Of a DNA stretch of 64,000 bases, positions 43,246-52,010 are shown piece by piece. A program made the translations under genes and the position numbers. The notes under the pieces were generated by a model. The model did not search any database. It was not told where the DNA came from and saw only the letters and a program-made list of their open reading frames with translations. The DNA lies in contig NZ_MNPU01000025.1 in the NCBI RefSeq assembly GCF_001983165.1, forward strand, positions 1 to 64,000. The letters are read 5' to 3'. The DNA comes from Pseudomonas gessardii (lineage in GTDB: Bacteria > Pseudomonadota > Gammaproteobacteria > Pseudomonadales > Pseudomonadaceae). Each line of letters opens with the position of its first letter. The stretch's first letter is position 1.

Positions 43246-44012
43246 GTGAAGAACGCAAACACCTGATTGACCAGGGCCGCCTCGCCACCCGCAACCTGGC
43301 GGAGTGCCTGGCAGTCGACCCGGTGGCGCTGGCGACGGCCATCGCCCCGCAGTGGGAGCCGTCCCTGGCCCAGGCCCTGTTGAACGCAGCCCAGGCCGGC
43401 CAGGCGCTGGGCATCTCGAAGAAAGTCGCCGGCCTGGGCCTCGCGCTGGGGCAATGGCTGGAAGCCGCCGCCCAGCCCCTGCGCGAGCAGACCTGGCAGC
43501 GACTGCTGGAGCATCCTTCGGACACCGTGCGCAGTTGGGCGGCCTTCGCCAATGCCTACTGTCAACGCGACAGCGCCCTGGAAACCGCGCTGGTGAGCCA
43601 GTTCAAGTTCGCCACCGACAGCCACTTTGGCGTGCGTGAATGGGCCTGGATTGCCTTGCGCCCCCTGCTGGCCCAGGACCTGACGGCCGCCCTGGCGCTG
43701 CTGTGCAGCCATGCCGGTAGCGCAGACCCGCTGATCCGCCGTTTCTGCGTTGAAATCCTGCGCCCGCGCGGGGTCTGGTGCGAACACATCGCCCGACTCA
43801 AGGCCGAGCCGCAAATCGCCGAACCCCTGCTGATTGCCAGGCTCGATGAAAGCGACAAATACGCCCAGGACTCGGTGGCCAACTGGATCAACGACGCCAG
43901 CAAGACCCGGCCAGACTGGGTGCTGGATTTGTTCGAGCGCTACCCACCCAACGGCAAGGCCGCCACCAGGATTTTTACCCGGGCTACCCGCAGCCTTTCT
44001 CAACAGAAGTGA
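43242..44012 (+). CDS. HEAT-repeat protein, AlkD-like (DNA alkylation repeat)
   Basis: A 256-residue all-helical protein made of HEAT-like repeats: WQRLLEHPSDTVRSWAAFANAY, SHFGVREWAWIALRPLL, ADPLIRRFCVEILRP and SDKYAQDSVANWINDASKTRPDWVLDLFERYP. This matches the AlkC/AlkD DNA-glycosylase superfamily, including its typical DSVANWINDASK final repeats. Some members in natural-product clusters (for example YtkR2) excise bulky alkylated bases as self-resistance. Catalytic Asp/Trp positions could not be assigned. The start overlaps the flavoprotein stop by four bases, so it is part of the operon. Confidence 0.7.
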   Translation: MSEERKHLIDQGRLATRNLAECLAVDPVALATAIAPQWEPSLAQALLNAAQAGQALGISKKVAGLGLALGQWLEAAAQPLREQTWQRLLEHPSDTVRSWAAFANAYCQRDSALETALVSQFKFATDSHFGVREWAWIALRPLLAQDLTAALALLCSHAGSADPLIRRFCVEILRPRGVWCEHIARLKAEPQIAEPLLIARLDESDKYAQDSVANWINDASKTRPDWVLDLFERYPPNGKAATRIFTRATRSLSQQK

Positions 44013-44025
44013 ACAGGAGTCACCC

Positions 44026-44667
44026 ATGTCGCTCAAGGAAAAGCTTCAAACCGTCAAGGACCAGATGGCCCAGTTGCCGGCCGAGATCCAGCACAAGTTC
44101 CAGGCCTCGTTGCAGACACTGATCGACAGCCATCTGGGCGACAAGGCCCTGAAGGCCAACGACAAGGCGCCCCTGGCGGTGCTCAAGGATGCTGACGATC
44201 AGGCGGTGGACCTCAGTCAACTGCTGAAAAAAGGCCCGTTGGTGCTGGTGTTCTACCGAGGCCTGTGGTGCCCCTTCTGCGGCCAGGCATTGACGGCCTA
44301 CCAGCAGATGGTCGCGGACCTGGCGGCCTCGGGCGCCACCCTGGTGGCGGTGTCGGCGCAAACCCCGGAGTACTCGCGCAAGACCCGCGAAGCCCTCGGC
44401 ATCAAGTACCTGTTGCTCAGCGATACCGACAACCAGCTGGCGCGCCAGTACGGCATCGTGTTCAAGCTCGAAGACGAACTGGATGAGGTCTACCGCTCAC
44501 TGGGCGCCGATCTCAAGCAGTTCAACGGCTCCGACGCCCTGACCCTGCCCATGGCCAGCGCCTTTGTGATCGGCCAGGACGGGCTGATCCGCGCCGCCTT
44601 CGTCAACGTGGACTACTCGCAACGGGTAGAACCACAGGATTTGATCGCCGCCGCCAGCGGCGCATAA
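44026..44667 (+). CDS. AhpC/TSA-type thioredoxin-fold protein
   Basis: A 213-residue peroxiredoxin-like protein. FYRGLWCPFCGQALTAYQQM (about 77-96) has a CxxC where the peroxidatic Cys of AhpC lies, and LVAVSAQTPEYSRKTREALGIKYLLLSDTDNQLARQYGI follows in the standard order. The N-terminal 45 residues form a helical extension. It may protect against peroxides made by the cluster's flavin enzymes, or act as a redox partner. AGGAG lies before the ATG. Confidence 0.82.
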   Translation: MSLKEKLQTVKDQMAQLPAEIQHKFQASLQTLIDSHLGDKALKANDKAPLAVLKDADDQAVDLSQLLKKGPLVLVFYRGLWCPFCGQALTAYQQMVADLAASGATLVAVSAQTPEYSRKTREALGIKYLLLSDTDNQLARQYGIVFKLEDELDEVYRSLGADLKQFNGSDALTLPMASAFVIGQDGLIRAAFVNVDYSQRVEPQDLIAAASGA

Positions 44668-44677
44668 CCGACAACTC

Positions 44678-44705
44678 TCGCCGAAGGCACGCCTGCCTTC
44701 GGCGA
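44678..44705 (+). terminator. Strong hairpin inside cluster
   Basis: Twelve-base perfect arms TCGCCGAAGGCA and TGCCTTCGGCGA with loop CGCC lie between the AhpC-like and halogenase-like genes. No T-run follows, so it may weaken read-through or protect the upstream message rather than end transcription. Confidence 0.55.
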
Positions 44706-44730
44706 ACCCACTTGTTCAGGGACTGACGAC

Positions 44731-46401
44731 ATGAAACGAATCGCAATCATGGGGGCCGGCGTCGCCGGTCACCTGGCCGCGCTGTACTTCAAAAAAAGGT
44801 TACCGGGGGTCGACGTCATCCTGATCGGGCGCCCGGACCGCAAGCGCCCGATTGTCGGCGAGTCCACGGTCGAGTTGACCACCCACTTCTTCAAGGGCCT
44901 GGGCCTGGGGCGCCTGCTGGAAGAAAAGCACTACCACAAGTACGGCCTGACCTATTACCTGAAACTGCGCAACAACCCCGAGTGCCGCAACTACGTGGTC
45001 CACGAGGCGCCCGGCGTAATCCGCATGCCCGCCTACAACCTCAACCGCTTCAGTTTCGACAAGGACCTGCGCCAGATCGTGGGCGATCACCAGGTGCACA
45101 TGATCGAGGCTGACGTCACCGCCGTCGACCTCCATGCCGGCGAGCACGCCACCCATCTGCTGACCCTGCGCAACGCCGCCGATGAGCCACAGCAACTGAC
45201 CGCCGACTGGGTGGTGGACGCCACCGGCCGCAATCGCTTCATGGCCAAGAAGCTCAAGCTGCACAAAGAAGCGACCTACCAGCGCAGCACCTTCTGGCTG
45301 CGGCTCAAGGACTTCGACCGCGGCATCTTGTCCAGCATCACGGCACACAAGGACAAGCATCACTGCTACGACCCGTACTACGTGACCCACCATTTCTACG
45401 GCAAGGGCTACTGGATCTGGATGATCCCGATGCGCAGCGATGACGGTAACGAGATGATCAGCATCGGCATCACCTACCGGCCGGACATGATCGAGGAGAA
45501 AATCAGCACCTTGGACGCCTTCAAGGACAAGGTCATGGCCGACCACCCGGTGATCACCGAGCTGATCGAGTCGGGCCAGTTGGTCGATACCCAAGCCATG
45601 CACAACTACATGTACGAGGCGCGGCAGTACTACTCGACCGAAGGCTGGTTCCTGCTGGGCGACGCGGCCTTTACCTTCGACCCGGCCAACAGCGCCGGGC
45701 TGGCCTATGTGGCGCAGCAGATCCCGCAGGTCGCGGCGATGATCGAGAAAGACATCCATGGCAGCCTGACACCCGCCTACGTCAATTGCCTGGAGTCGCA
45801 TATCCAGGCGCAACTGGCCCTGCAGGACACCTGGAGCAAGTGGTACGAGGTGATGGACGACCCGTTCATGATGGGCTGGACGTTGCTGTTCGCCAATATG
45901 GCGTACTTCCATGTGGTGCTGCCGATGTACATGACCGGGGATTTTCTCGATGGTCACCAGGCCCAGCAATTTGCCGACCTGCTGCCACGCTACACCCGCG
46001 AGATGCAACCGTCGCCGCTGCCGTTTGCCTGCCTGCTGCAAGAGATCCGCCGCTCCAACCCGGGCTTGAGCCCGACGATGATGCCCAACCTCTACTCGCG
46101 CACCATCAACTTCGACTTGTACAAGGCCGAAAACCGCGCACGACCGATCTACGCCTCCAACTATTACCTGCGCTCGGCCCTGCTGCGGGTGCGGCTGATG
46201 AAGATGGTCAAATGGTCGCTGTCGGCACGTCACCTCACGTTGCTGCTGCGCCATGGCTGTGGCGCCGTGCAGGACCTGGCACGGGCGGCGGTCCTGCGCC
46301 TGCGGCCTTCGTTGTTCTACAAATATGGCGAGTCGCCGGAGCTGCTTAAATCGCCGTTTGGCAAGGAAGGTGGCTTTCTCGACCTGGTACGTCGCGGATG
46401 A
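44731..46401 (+). CDS. FAD-dependent halogenase-like enzyme
   Basis: A 556-residue flavoprotein with the complete motif set of flavin-dependent halogenases: GAGVAGHLAA (FAD, residue 8), IVGESTVE (41), a Lys in KYGLTYY (Lys70, the position of the catalytic lysine in phenol-type halogenases), WIWMIP (228-233, the WxWxIP that keeps these enzymes from acting as monooxygenases) and FDPANSAG (316-323, matching Fx.Px.Sx.G). The C-terminal 180 residues are helical and longer than in tryptophan halogenases. It would need reduced FAD from a reductase not present in the cluster. The substrate is presumably the cluster's aromatic or acyl intermediate. Confidence 0.83.
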   Translation: MKRIAIMGAGVAGHLAALYFKKRLPGVDVILIGRPDRKRPIVGESTVELTTHFFKGLGLGRLLEEKHYHKYGLTYYLKLRNNPECRNYVVHEAPGVIRMPAYNLNRFSFDKDLRQIVGDHQVHMIEADVTAVDLHAGEHATHLLTLRNAADEPQQLTADWVVDATGRNRFMAKKLKLHKEATYQRSTFWLRLKDFDRGILSSITAHKDKHHCYDPYYVTHHFYGKGYWIWMIPMRSDDGNEMISIGITYRPDMIEEKISTLDAFKDKVMADHPVITELIESGQLVDTQAMHNYMYEARQYYSTEGWFLLGDAAFTFDPANSAGLAYVAQQIPQVAAMIEKDIHGSLTPAYVNCLESHIQAQLALQDTWSKWYEVMDDPFMMGWTLLFANMAYFHVVLPMYMTGDFLDGHQAQQFADLLPRYTREMQPSPLPFACLLQEIRRSNPGLSPTMMPNLYSRTINFDLYKAENRARPIYASNYYLRSALLRVRLMKMVKWSLSARHLTLLLRHGCGAVQDLARAAVLRLRPSLFYKYGESPELLKSPFGKEGGFLDLVRRG

Positions 46402-47879
46402 ACGGCATGGCGCAGGTCCATACAGACCTGCTGGCCCTGAGTGCCGTCCACCTGGCGCGGTTGATCCGTGACAAGCAGATCTCCCCGGTGGAGCTGATCG
46501 AGCAGTGCATTGCGCGCCTGGAGGTCGTCCAGCCGCTCTGCAACGCGATGGCGGTCGACCTGTTCGACGATGCCCGGCGCGCCGCGCGCCATGCCGAAGA
46601 GGCGGTGCTCAAGGGCCGGCCCCTGGGACGCCTGCACGGTGTGCCGTTCTCCATGAAGGAAGGCCTGGGCCTGGCGGGGCAGCCCAAGACCTGTGGGTCG
46701 CGCCTGCGCAGCAATACCCGGGCGCTGAGCACCGCCACGGTGGCCACGCGGCTGCTGGCGGCCGGGGCCATTCCGCTGGCGCTGGGCAATCAGGCTGAAA
46801 TGGCCCTGTGGCCCGAGACAGACAACCTGGTGTATGGCCGCACACTCAACCCCTACGACGCCTCACGCACCGCCGGCGGCAGCAGTGGCGGTGATTCGGT
46901 GATGGTCGCCAGTGGCTGCGTGCCCTTTGCCCTGGGCACCGACGGCGGTGGTTCGATCCGTATTCCGGCGGCGTTCAATGGCATCTTTGGCTTGAAGCCG
47001 TCGCGGGGGCTGGTGCCGCTGAGCGGGCATCTGCCGCTGGACGAACAGCGTGTATCGCTGCCGGCCTCCCAAGCCGTCGCCAGCCACTTTGCGGCCGGCC
47101 CCTTGTGCCGGCATGCCGAGGACCTGGGCGCCGTGCTGGAGATCATCGCCGGCAGCGACGGGATCGACCGCAATATCCACTCAGGCTACCAACAGCCGGC
47201 CCGGGCGCCGGCGCTCAAGCGTGTCTTGGTATGCGTGCCAACGCCACTCAAGTGGGGCACGCCACTCTCGCCTGCCGTGACAGCGGCGGTGATCGAGACC
47301 GGCCAGCGCTATGCAGACCGGGGCGTGGACGTGCAAGCCTGGAATGACGGCGGCTTTGCCAACGCGTTTTTTATCTGGCTGGCCGTGCTCAAGTGCGAGA
47401 CCCACCTGCACCTGGCCGACTACCTCGGGGATGGGCAGCCGCTCAATTATCCACGGGCGTTGTATGCCGCCCTGGCCGGCAAGCCGCAGTTTTCCCGGGG
47501 GCCGCTGCTCGCCAGCCTGATGGACAGCGGCGGTGATCGGCTGGGCAACCCGGGGCTCTCGCGCTTCCTCAAGCAACGCGATCACATGCAGCAGGCCCTG
47601 GCCGGGCTGTTCGACGGCCAGAGCATTCTGGTGCTGCCGGCCACGCCGGGCGTGGCGCCGGCCCATGGCAGCGCCCTGAAGCACCCGTTCGATATCGGCT
47701 ATTGCGCGCTGTTCAATGTGCTCGGCTTCCCGGCCCTTTGCGTGCCCATGGGGCGCCTCGACCAGGGCTGCCCGGTGGCCGTGCAACTGGTGGCCGGGCT
47801 GGGACAGGACGCGTTGTTACTGGAAGCCGCGCGCTTTCTGGAAATGGAATTCGGCGGCTGGCGCAAGCCCCCGCTCTGA
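46398..47879 (+). CDS. Amidase-signature hydrolase
   Basis: A 493-residue amidase with the full Ser-cisSer-Lys triad: Lys in PFSMKEGLGLAG (about 88), cis-Ser in TAGGSSGG (about 160) and the nucleophile in GTDGGGSIRIPAAF (about 185). It is coupled to the halogenase-like gene by an ATGA overlap. In a cluster with an N-acyl amino acid synthase it could cleave an acyl amide from a pro-drug-like intermediate or recycle the product; fatty-acid-amide hydrolases belong to this family. An in-frame ATG at 46407 is an alternative start. Confidence 0.88.
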   Translation: MNGMAQVHTDLLALSAVHLARLIRDKQISPVELIEQCIARLEVVQPLCNAMAVDLFDDARRAARHAEEAVLKGRPLGRLHGVPFSMKEGLGLAGQPKTCGSRLRSNTRALSTATVATRLLAAGAIPLALGNQAEMALWPETDNLVYGRTLNPYDASRTAGGSSGGDSVMVASGCVPFALGTDGGGSIRIPAAFNGIFGLKPSRGLVPLSGHLPLDEQRVSLPASQAVASHFAAGPLCRHAEDLGAVLEIIAGSDGIDRNIHSGYQQPARAPALKRVLVCVPTPLKWGTPLSPAVTAAVIETGQRYADRGVDVQAWNDGGFANAFFIWLAVLKCETHLHLADYLGDGQPLNYPRALYAALAGKPQFSRGPLLASLMDSGGDRLGNPGLSRFLKQRDHMQQALAGLFDGQSILVLPATPGVAPAHGSALKHPFDIGYCALFNVLGFPALCVPMGRLDQGCPVAVQLVAGLGQDALLLEAARFLEMEFGGWRKPPL

Positions 47880-47903
47880 CACCTCAAGTACTAGGACACC
47901 CCC

Positions 47904-49241
47904 ATGCAAACCAACACCAGCGCTATCACGCTACAACCCCCTGCGCCTGCGGGCGGGCAATCGGCCGTGGGTTCCCAGGCCGAGCATTTGACCCTGTTGT
48001 TCCTGATCCAACTGATCGTGATTTTCAGCGCCAGCCGCCTGATCTCCTGGCTCAGCACCCGCTGCCTGGGGCAAACCCCGGTGGCCGGGGAAATTCTCGC
48101 CGGGCTGGTCCTGGGGCCGAGCCTGCTGGGCTATTTTTTCCCGGAACTGCTCAGCAGTATCTTTGTGCCGCAAACCTCCACCGCCTTTGTCGCCACGGCC
48201 CAGGTCGGCCTGATTCTGTTGATGTTCCAGGTGGGCCTGGAATTTGAATTCGGCGCCCACCTCAAGGGGCGTAAACGCTCGATCATGGCGATCAGCCTGG
48301 GCGGGTTGCTGGTGCCGTTTGCCAGTGGCTTCCTGGTGGCCGAGTATTTCTGGCAACAGATCGCCGGCGACAAGCCACCGCTGCTGGCCTTCCAGCTGTT
48401 TTTTGCCACGGCGCTGTCGATCACCGCCCTGCCGATCCTCGGGCGGATCTTCATGGAGCTGGGGCTGTCCCGCTCTCGCGTAGCCACCCTGACGATTGGC
48501 GCGGCGGCCATCGATGATGTGTGCGGCTGGCTGATCCTCGGCGGCGTGACCTCGATCATCGCCTCCAACTTCAGCGTATGGGCCTCCCTCGGCAGGATCC
48601 TCGCCCTGGCGCTGTTTATCGTGCTGGTGCTGTGGGTGGTGCGGCCGTTGGTGCTGCGCTGGATCATCGGCGACCTTGCGCGCAAACCCCTGTCGGCCCA
48701 GGGCATTTCCCTGATGCTGATCGTGCTGTTTGGCAGCGCGGTGATCACCAACCTGATCGGCGTTTTTTCGATTATTGGCGGCTTTATCATCGGCGTCGCC
48801 CTGCACACCCACCGGCCTTTTGTCACCCAGTGGAATGCCAAGGTCAGCGGCCTGGTCAATGCGTTTTTCCTGCCGGTGTTCTTTGCCTACACCGGGCTGC
48901 GCACCGATATCGGCTCGCTCAATGGCGACACGGCGCTGCTCAATTGCTTTTTGGTGTGCCTGGTGGCGTTCGCCAGTAAATTCTTCGGGGCCTATGGCGC
49001 CAGCCGCTGGCTGGGCGAGACACCGCGCAACAGCGCGTTGATCGGCGTGTGCATGAACACCCGGGCGCTGATGGAACTGGTAGTGCTTAACGTGGGCTAT
49101 GACCTGGGCGTGCTGCCCAAGGAGTACTTCACCATGCTGGTGATCATGGCCATTATCAGTACCTTTATCGCCTCGCCGCTGATCCGCCTGCTGACGAGCG
49201 AGGAGCGGCGCGTGCCGGTGGGCCAACCGGCGGTGAAATAA
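47904..49241 (+). CDS. CPA2-family cation/proton antiporter
   Basis: A 445-residue 12-13-helix exchanger of the KefB/GerN/NapA type. Typical segments: GEILAGLVLGPSLLG, LILLMFQVGLEFE, the ion-binding TIGAAAIDDVCGW (Asp-Asp of the unwound helix) and ALMELVVLNVGYDLGVL. No C-terminal TrkA domain is present. It follows the amidase after 24 bases on the same strand, making it the last gene of the cluster; similar transporters accompany some natural-product clusters, with a role in ion balance or export that is not proven. Confidence 0.87.
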   Translation: MQTNTSAITLQPPAPAGGQSAVGSQAEHLTLLFLIQLIVIFSASRLISWLSTRCLGQTPVAGEILAGLVLGPSLLGYFFPELLSSIFVPQTSTAFVATAQVGLILLMFQVGLEFEFGAHLKGRKRSIMAISLGGLLVPFASGFLVAEYFWQQIAGDKPPLLAFQLFFATALSITALPILGRIFMELGLSRSRVATLTIGAAAIDDVCGWLILGGVTSIIASNFSVWASLGRILALALFIVLVLWVVRPLVLRWIIGDLARKPLSAQGISLMLIVLFGSAVITNLIGVFSIIGGFIIGVALHTHRPFVTQWNAKVSGLVNAFFLPVFFAYTGLRTDIGSLNGDTALLNCFLVCLVAFASKFFGAYGASRWLGETPRNSALIGVCMNTRALMELVVLNVGYDLGVLPKEYFTMLVIMAIISTFIASPLIRLLTSEERRVPVGQPAVK

Positions 49242-49255
49242 ACGCCGGCTGCAGC

Positions 49256-49279
49256 GGTGAGCCGCTGATGCGGCTCACC
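49256..49279. terminator. Bidirectional hairpin between convergent genes
   Basis: Ten-base perfect arms GGTGAGCCGC and GCGGCTCACC with loop TGAT lie exactly between the antiporter stop and the convergent Tsx-like gene stop. It marks the right end of the cluster. Confidence 0.6.
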
Positions 49280-49287
49280 CAGGGGCT

Positions 49288-50148
49288 TTAGAAATGCCAC
49301 TCAAGGTGCACAGTGGGGGCATAGGTGTCGGTGCCGGGTTTATGGATCGCGCCGTACTTGTGCTTCCAGTACTCATAGCCCGGGCCGATCAGCAGGGTGT
49401 TTTTGCGAGCAAACGCCAGTTGCCCGACATCGACCATCAATGAGGCGCGAACCAGGCTTTCCTCGGCCGTGTCCTGCTTGAAGTAATCCTTGCCCTTCGC
49501 AGTCTTGTAGCTGGCAAAACCCTGGAACTTGAGGGGCACGCTGCCCACCTGGAACGGAATGCCCCAGACCATGTGCAACACGTAGTACGGGTCGAACTGG
49601 ATGTTTTCGGTGTGGCACGCATTCAGCCCGCAGTGGTTCCACTCCATGGCATACAGCAGGCTGATATCCAGGTAACCGGGCACGTCGAACTTGAGCGTCG
49701 GCCCGGCCACCAGCATGCGTTTGCGGGTGGCAAACTCGGTGTTTTTGTAGTTGAGTTCAACCCCGCTGCTCAGGGCCACTTCCTTGACCGGACCGAACGC
49801 CATCGAGCGCTCGAACACCTGGCTGAGGAACAGTTGATGGCGATAGACCAGGTAGGCCTCGGTCGCGCCCGAGTCGCTGTCTTTCTTCGGGTCGTTGCTG
49901 TCGGACTTGAGCACATCCAGGTTAAAGAAATTGGACCCCGCCTGATTGCCGCTGGCATGGCCCAGTTGATAGATCTCCTTCTGCACCTTGCCGTGGACAC
50001 TGGGTTCGGTGAAGTCGGTGCCGTAGCGAAACCCGATAAAGGTGTCGCTCCAATCCTTGGCCTGCAGCGGGCTTGAGCCCAGGCTTATCGCACCTGCAGT
50101 TATCAGAAGGGCCTTGCAATACGTTTTTTGTAATTGTTGTACGTACAT
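49288..50148 (-). CDS. Tsx-like outer-membrane channel
   Basis: A 286-residue beta-barrel protein with a signal peptide ending around LQAKDW, KDWSDTFIGFRYGTDFTEP typical of nucleoside-specific channel/outer-envelope proteins, alternating strands, and a C-terminal aromatic residue (LEWHF) recognised by the BAM machinery. It is the last gene of the minus-strand catabolic operon (start of the operon at 54631), so it probably admits the aromatic substrate rather than nucleosides. Confidence 0.75.
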   Translation of the reverse strand: MYVQQLQKTYCKALLITAGAISLGSSPLQAKDWSDTFIGFRYGTDFTEPSVHGKVQKEIYQLGHASGNQAGSNFFNLDVLKSDSNDPKKDSDSGATEAYLVYRHQLFLSQVFERSMAFGPVKEVALSSGVELNYKNTEFATRKRMLVAGPTLKFDVPGYLDISLLYAMEWNHCGLNACHTENIQFDPYYVLHMVWGIPFQVGSVPLKFQGFASYKTAKGKDYFKQDTAEESLVRASLMVDVGQLAFARKNTLLIGPGYEYWKHKYGAIHKPGTDTYAPTVHLEWHF

Positions 50149-50268
50149 GTTCAGGTTTCCATCAAGTCAAAGTTCCAGCCATCGCGGTTTCCAGGCATGC
50201 GCACGCCCTGCCCGGACAACCACGAGGGCCGGGTTCCAGTTGCCGGTTGTTGAGGGTCTTACCGGGAT

Positions 50269-50655
50269 TCAGGGGTGCGGCGTGTAACGCGTCGATTGCC
50301 AGGCCATCATTTGCCAGCCGTTATTGCCGGCTTTCCACACGCTGATGTAGCGCGAGTTCAGCAGCATGGGCTCGCCACGGATCACCACGTCCATGTCGAT
50401 CAACCCGGTGACGACCACACAGTCCCCGGCCCTGCGCATCTGCTCGTCGCGGCTGGCGAACCCCCGGTAGCGCCAGACGCCCTCGCGCATGCCTTGCAGG
50501 TAACTGCGCTTGCTGTCGCTCTTGCCGTCCGAGTGGCTGTAGGTCAAGTCGCGGGGATAGAGGCTTTCCAGGAAGTCCAGATCGCCTTCGACCATGGCCT
50601 GGCGGCGGCGCATTTCCAGGGCCTGGATCTGTTGTTCTACGGTTTGCTGTGACAT
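50269..50655 (-). CDS. NTF2-like (SnoaL/DUF4440-type) protein
   Basis: A 128-residue single-domain protein: QQIQALEMRRRQAMVEGDLDFLESLYPRDLTYSHSDGKSDSK is the DUF4440/SnoaL-like N-terminal helix pair and first strands. Related proteins act as dehydratases, isomerases or cyclases of small ring compounds. It lies between the Tsx-like and AAHS genes on the same strand, so a step in the same catabolic pathway is likely. Confidence 0.75.
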   Translation of the reverse strand: MSQQTVEQQIQALEMRRRQAMVEGDLDFLESLYPRDLTYSHSDGKSDSKRSYLQGMREGVWRYRGFASRDEQMRRAGDCVVVTGLIDMDVVIRGEPMLLNSRYISVWKAGNNGWQMMAWQSTRYTPHP

Positions 50656-50681
50656 GTCTTGAAGCTCCAGGTGGGTCTCGA

Positions 50682-51905
50682 CTATCGGGAATCCATGGTG
50701 TTGAGTGGTATGCCCGCCATCGCGGGCCGGTCCGATTCCGCCTGGGGCATGAACCACAGGGTAAGGGTGGCCAGGGCAAAGAACCCGGCGCACACCAACA
50801 GGCCCCACGCCAGGCTGTAGTGAGTGGCGATTGCGCTCAACAGCAGCGGCGCAAAGGCCGCCAGCCCGCGACCAAAGTTGAAGCAAAAACCCGCGCCGAG
50901 GGTGCGCACCCGGGTGGGGTACAGCGCACTGAAGTAGGAGGCAAACAGGCTGGCAAAGGCATAGAAGAAGGCGTAGATCGGCCCCAGCCAGAACAGGATG
51001 GCGTTCTGCGTGGTGAGTGCATAAATCGACAACATCACCGCACTGCCGAGCAATGACAGGAGCGTGGCGTTGCGCTTGCCGATGCGGTCGGCGATAAAAC
51101 CGAAGGCATTGATGCCGATAAAGGCGCCGACGTTGAGGATCGCCATGAAGTTGGCCATCGTGTCGAGGCCCAGGCCACGCTCCTGGATCAAGTAAGTGGG
51201 CAACCAGGTGCTTGCACCCCAGAAACCAATCACCGCAAAACTCGCCGCCAGGGTGCCCAACAGGGTCAGGCGCAGCAGTTCGGGGGAAAATATTTCGCGC
51301 ACCGAAACATGCTTGTGCCCTCCGCAAAGGGCTCTCTGCGCGGTCCATTCCGGCGACTCGGGCACGAAGAAAAACAGGTACGCCAGTGGAATCAGGGTGG
51401 AGATCCCGGCCACCATGAACAAGGTCGGCCAGTCTGGCAGATAGCGGGCCGCCGCCATGGCGGCAATGGCCGCGCCAATCGGGAATGAACTGAGCACAAA
51501 CCCGATCGCTCGCGCCCGCTGGTGGGCCGGCCAGGTTTCCGTCACATAGGCCGAGACAATCCCCCACACCCCGCCCAAGCCCAGCCCGGATAGAAACCGC
51601 AGCAGCAGGAGCAAGGCCCAGTTGTGCGTGACAGCCACCAGCGTGGTCAACAGGCCGAATACGCTCAACGAAATCAGTAAAGCTTTGCGGCGACCGTAGT
51701 TGTCGGAGTACCAGCCCGTGGTGATGCTGCTAAAACCGATACCCAGCAGGGTCGCCGAGGCGAGCATGCCGGCTTCATTGAATGTCAGGCCCAGGTCCTG
51801 GCGGATTACCGGGAGTGCGAGGGTGAGCAAGATAATTTCCATCGCGTCAAACAGGTACGCGAGAAAACCGCCGACAAGCACATGCCACTTGGAAAGAGGT
51901 CTCAT
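50682..51905 (-). CDS. MFS aromatic-acid transporter, AAHS family
   Basis: A 407-residue 12-helix symporter. The first helix AYLFDAMEIILLTLALPVI has the family Asp, the 2-3 loop reads GWYSDNYGRRKALL, and GLGLGGVWGIVSAYVTETWP follows in helix 4. AAHS members (PcaK, BenK, MhpT) bring in aromatic acids with protons. Co-directional with the ring-cleavage genes upstream, and so the likely uptake system for their substrate. Confidence 0.87.
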   Translation of the reverse strand: MRPLSKWHVLVGGFLAYLFDAMEIILLTLALPVIRQDLGLTFNEAGMLASATLLGIGFSSITTGWYSDNYGRRKALLISLSVFGLLTTLVAVTHNWALLLLLRFLSGLGLGGVWGIVSAYVTETWPAHQRARAIGFVLSSFPIGAAIAAMAAARYLPDWPTLFMVAGISTLIPLAYLFFFVPESPEWTAQRALCGGHKHVSVREIFSPELLRLTLLGTLAASFAVIGFWGASTWLPTYLIQERGLGLDTMANFMAILNVGAFIGINAFGFIADRIGKRNATLLSLLGSAVMLSIYALTTQNAILFWLGPIYAFFYAFASLFASYFSALYPTRVRTLGAGFCFNFGRGLAAFAPLLLSAIATHYSLAWGLLVCAGFFALATLTLWFMPQAESDRPAMAGIPLNTMDSR

Positions 51906-52010
51906 TGCTGGATTTTCCTTATTGTTGTTGTTTTGCCAGGCTGACAGACAGGCGTGATGCGTCGCAGCACGCCCGATCGGTCTGGAGGATTTACGTACAG
52001 GTGCAGTCAG

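Noticed and set aside
47904-49226. Minus-strand frame opposite the antiporter gene
   Set aside because: It is rich in Gln, His, Arg and Asp without structure, while the plus strand encodes a textbook CPA2 antiporter.
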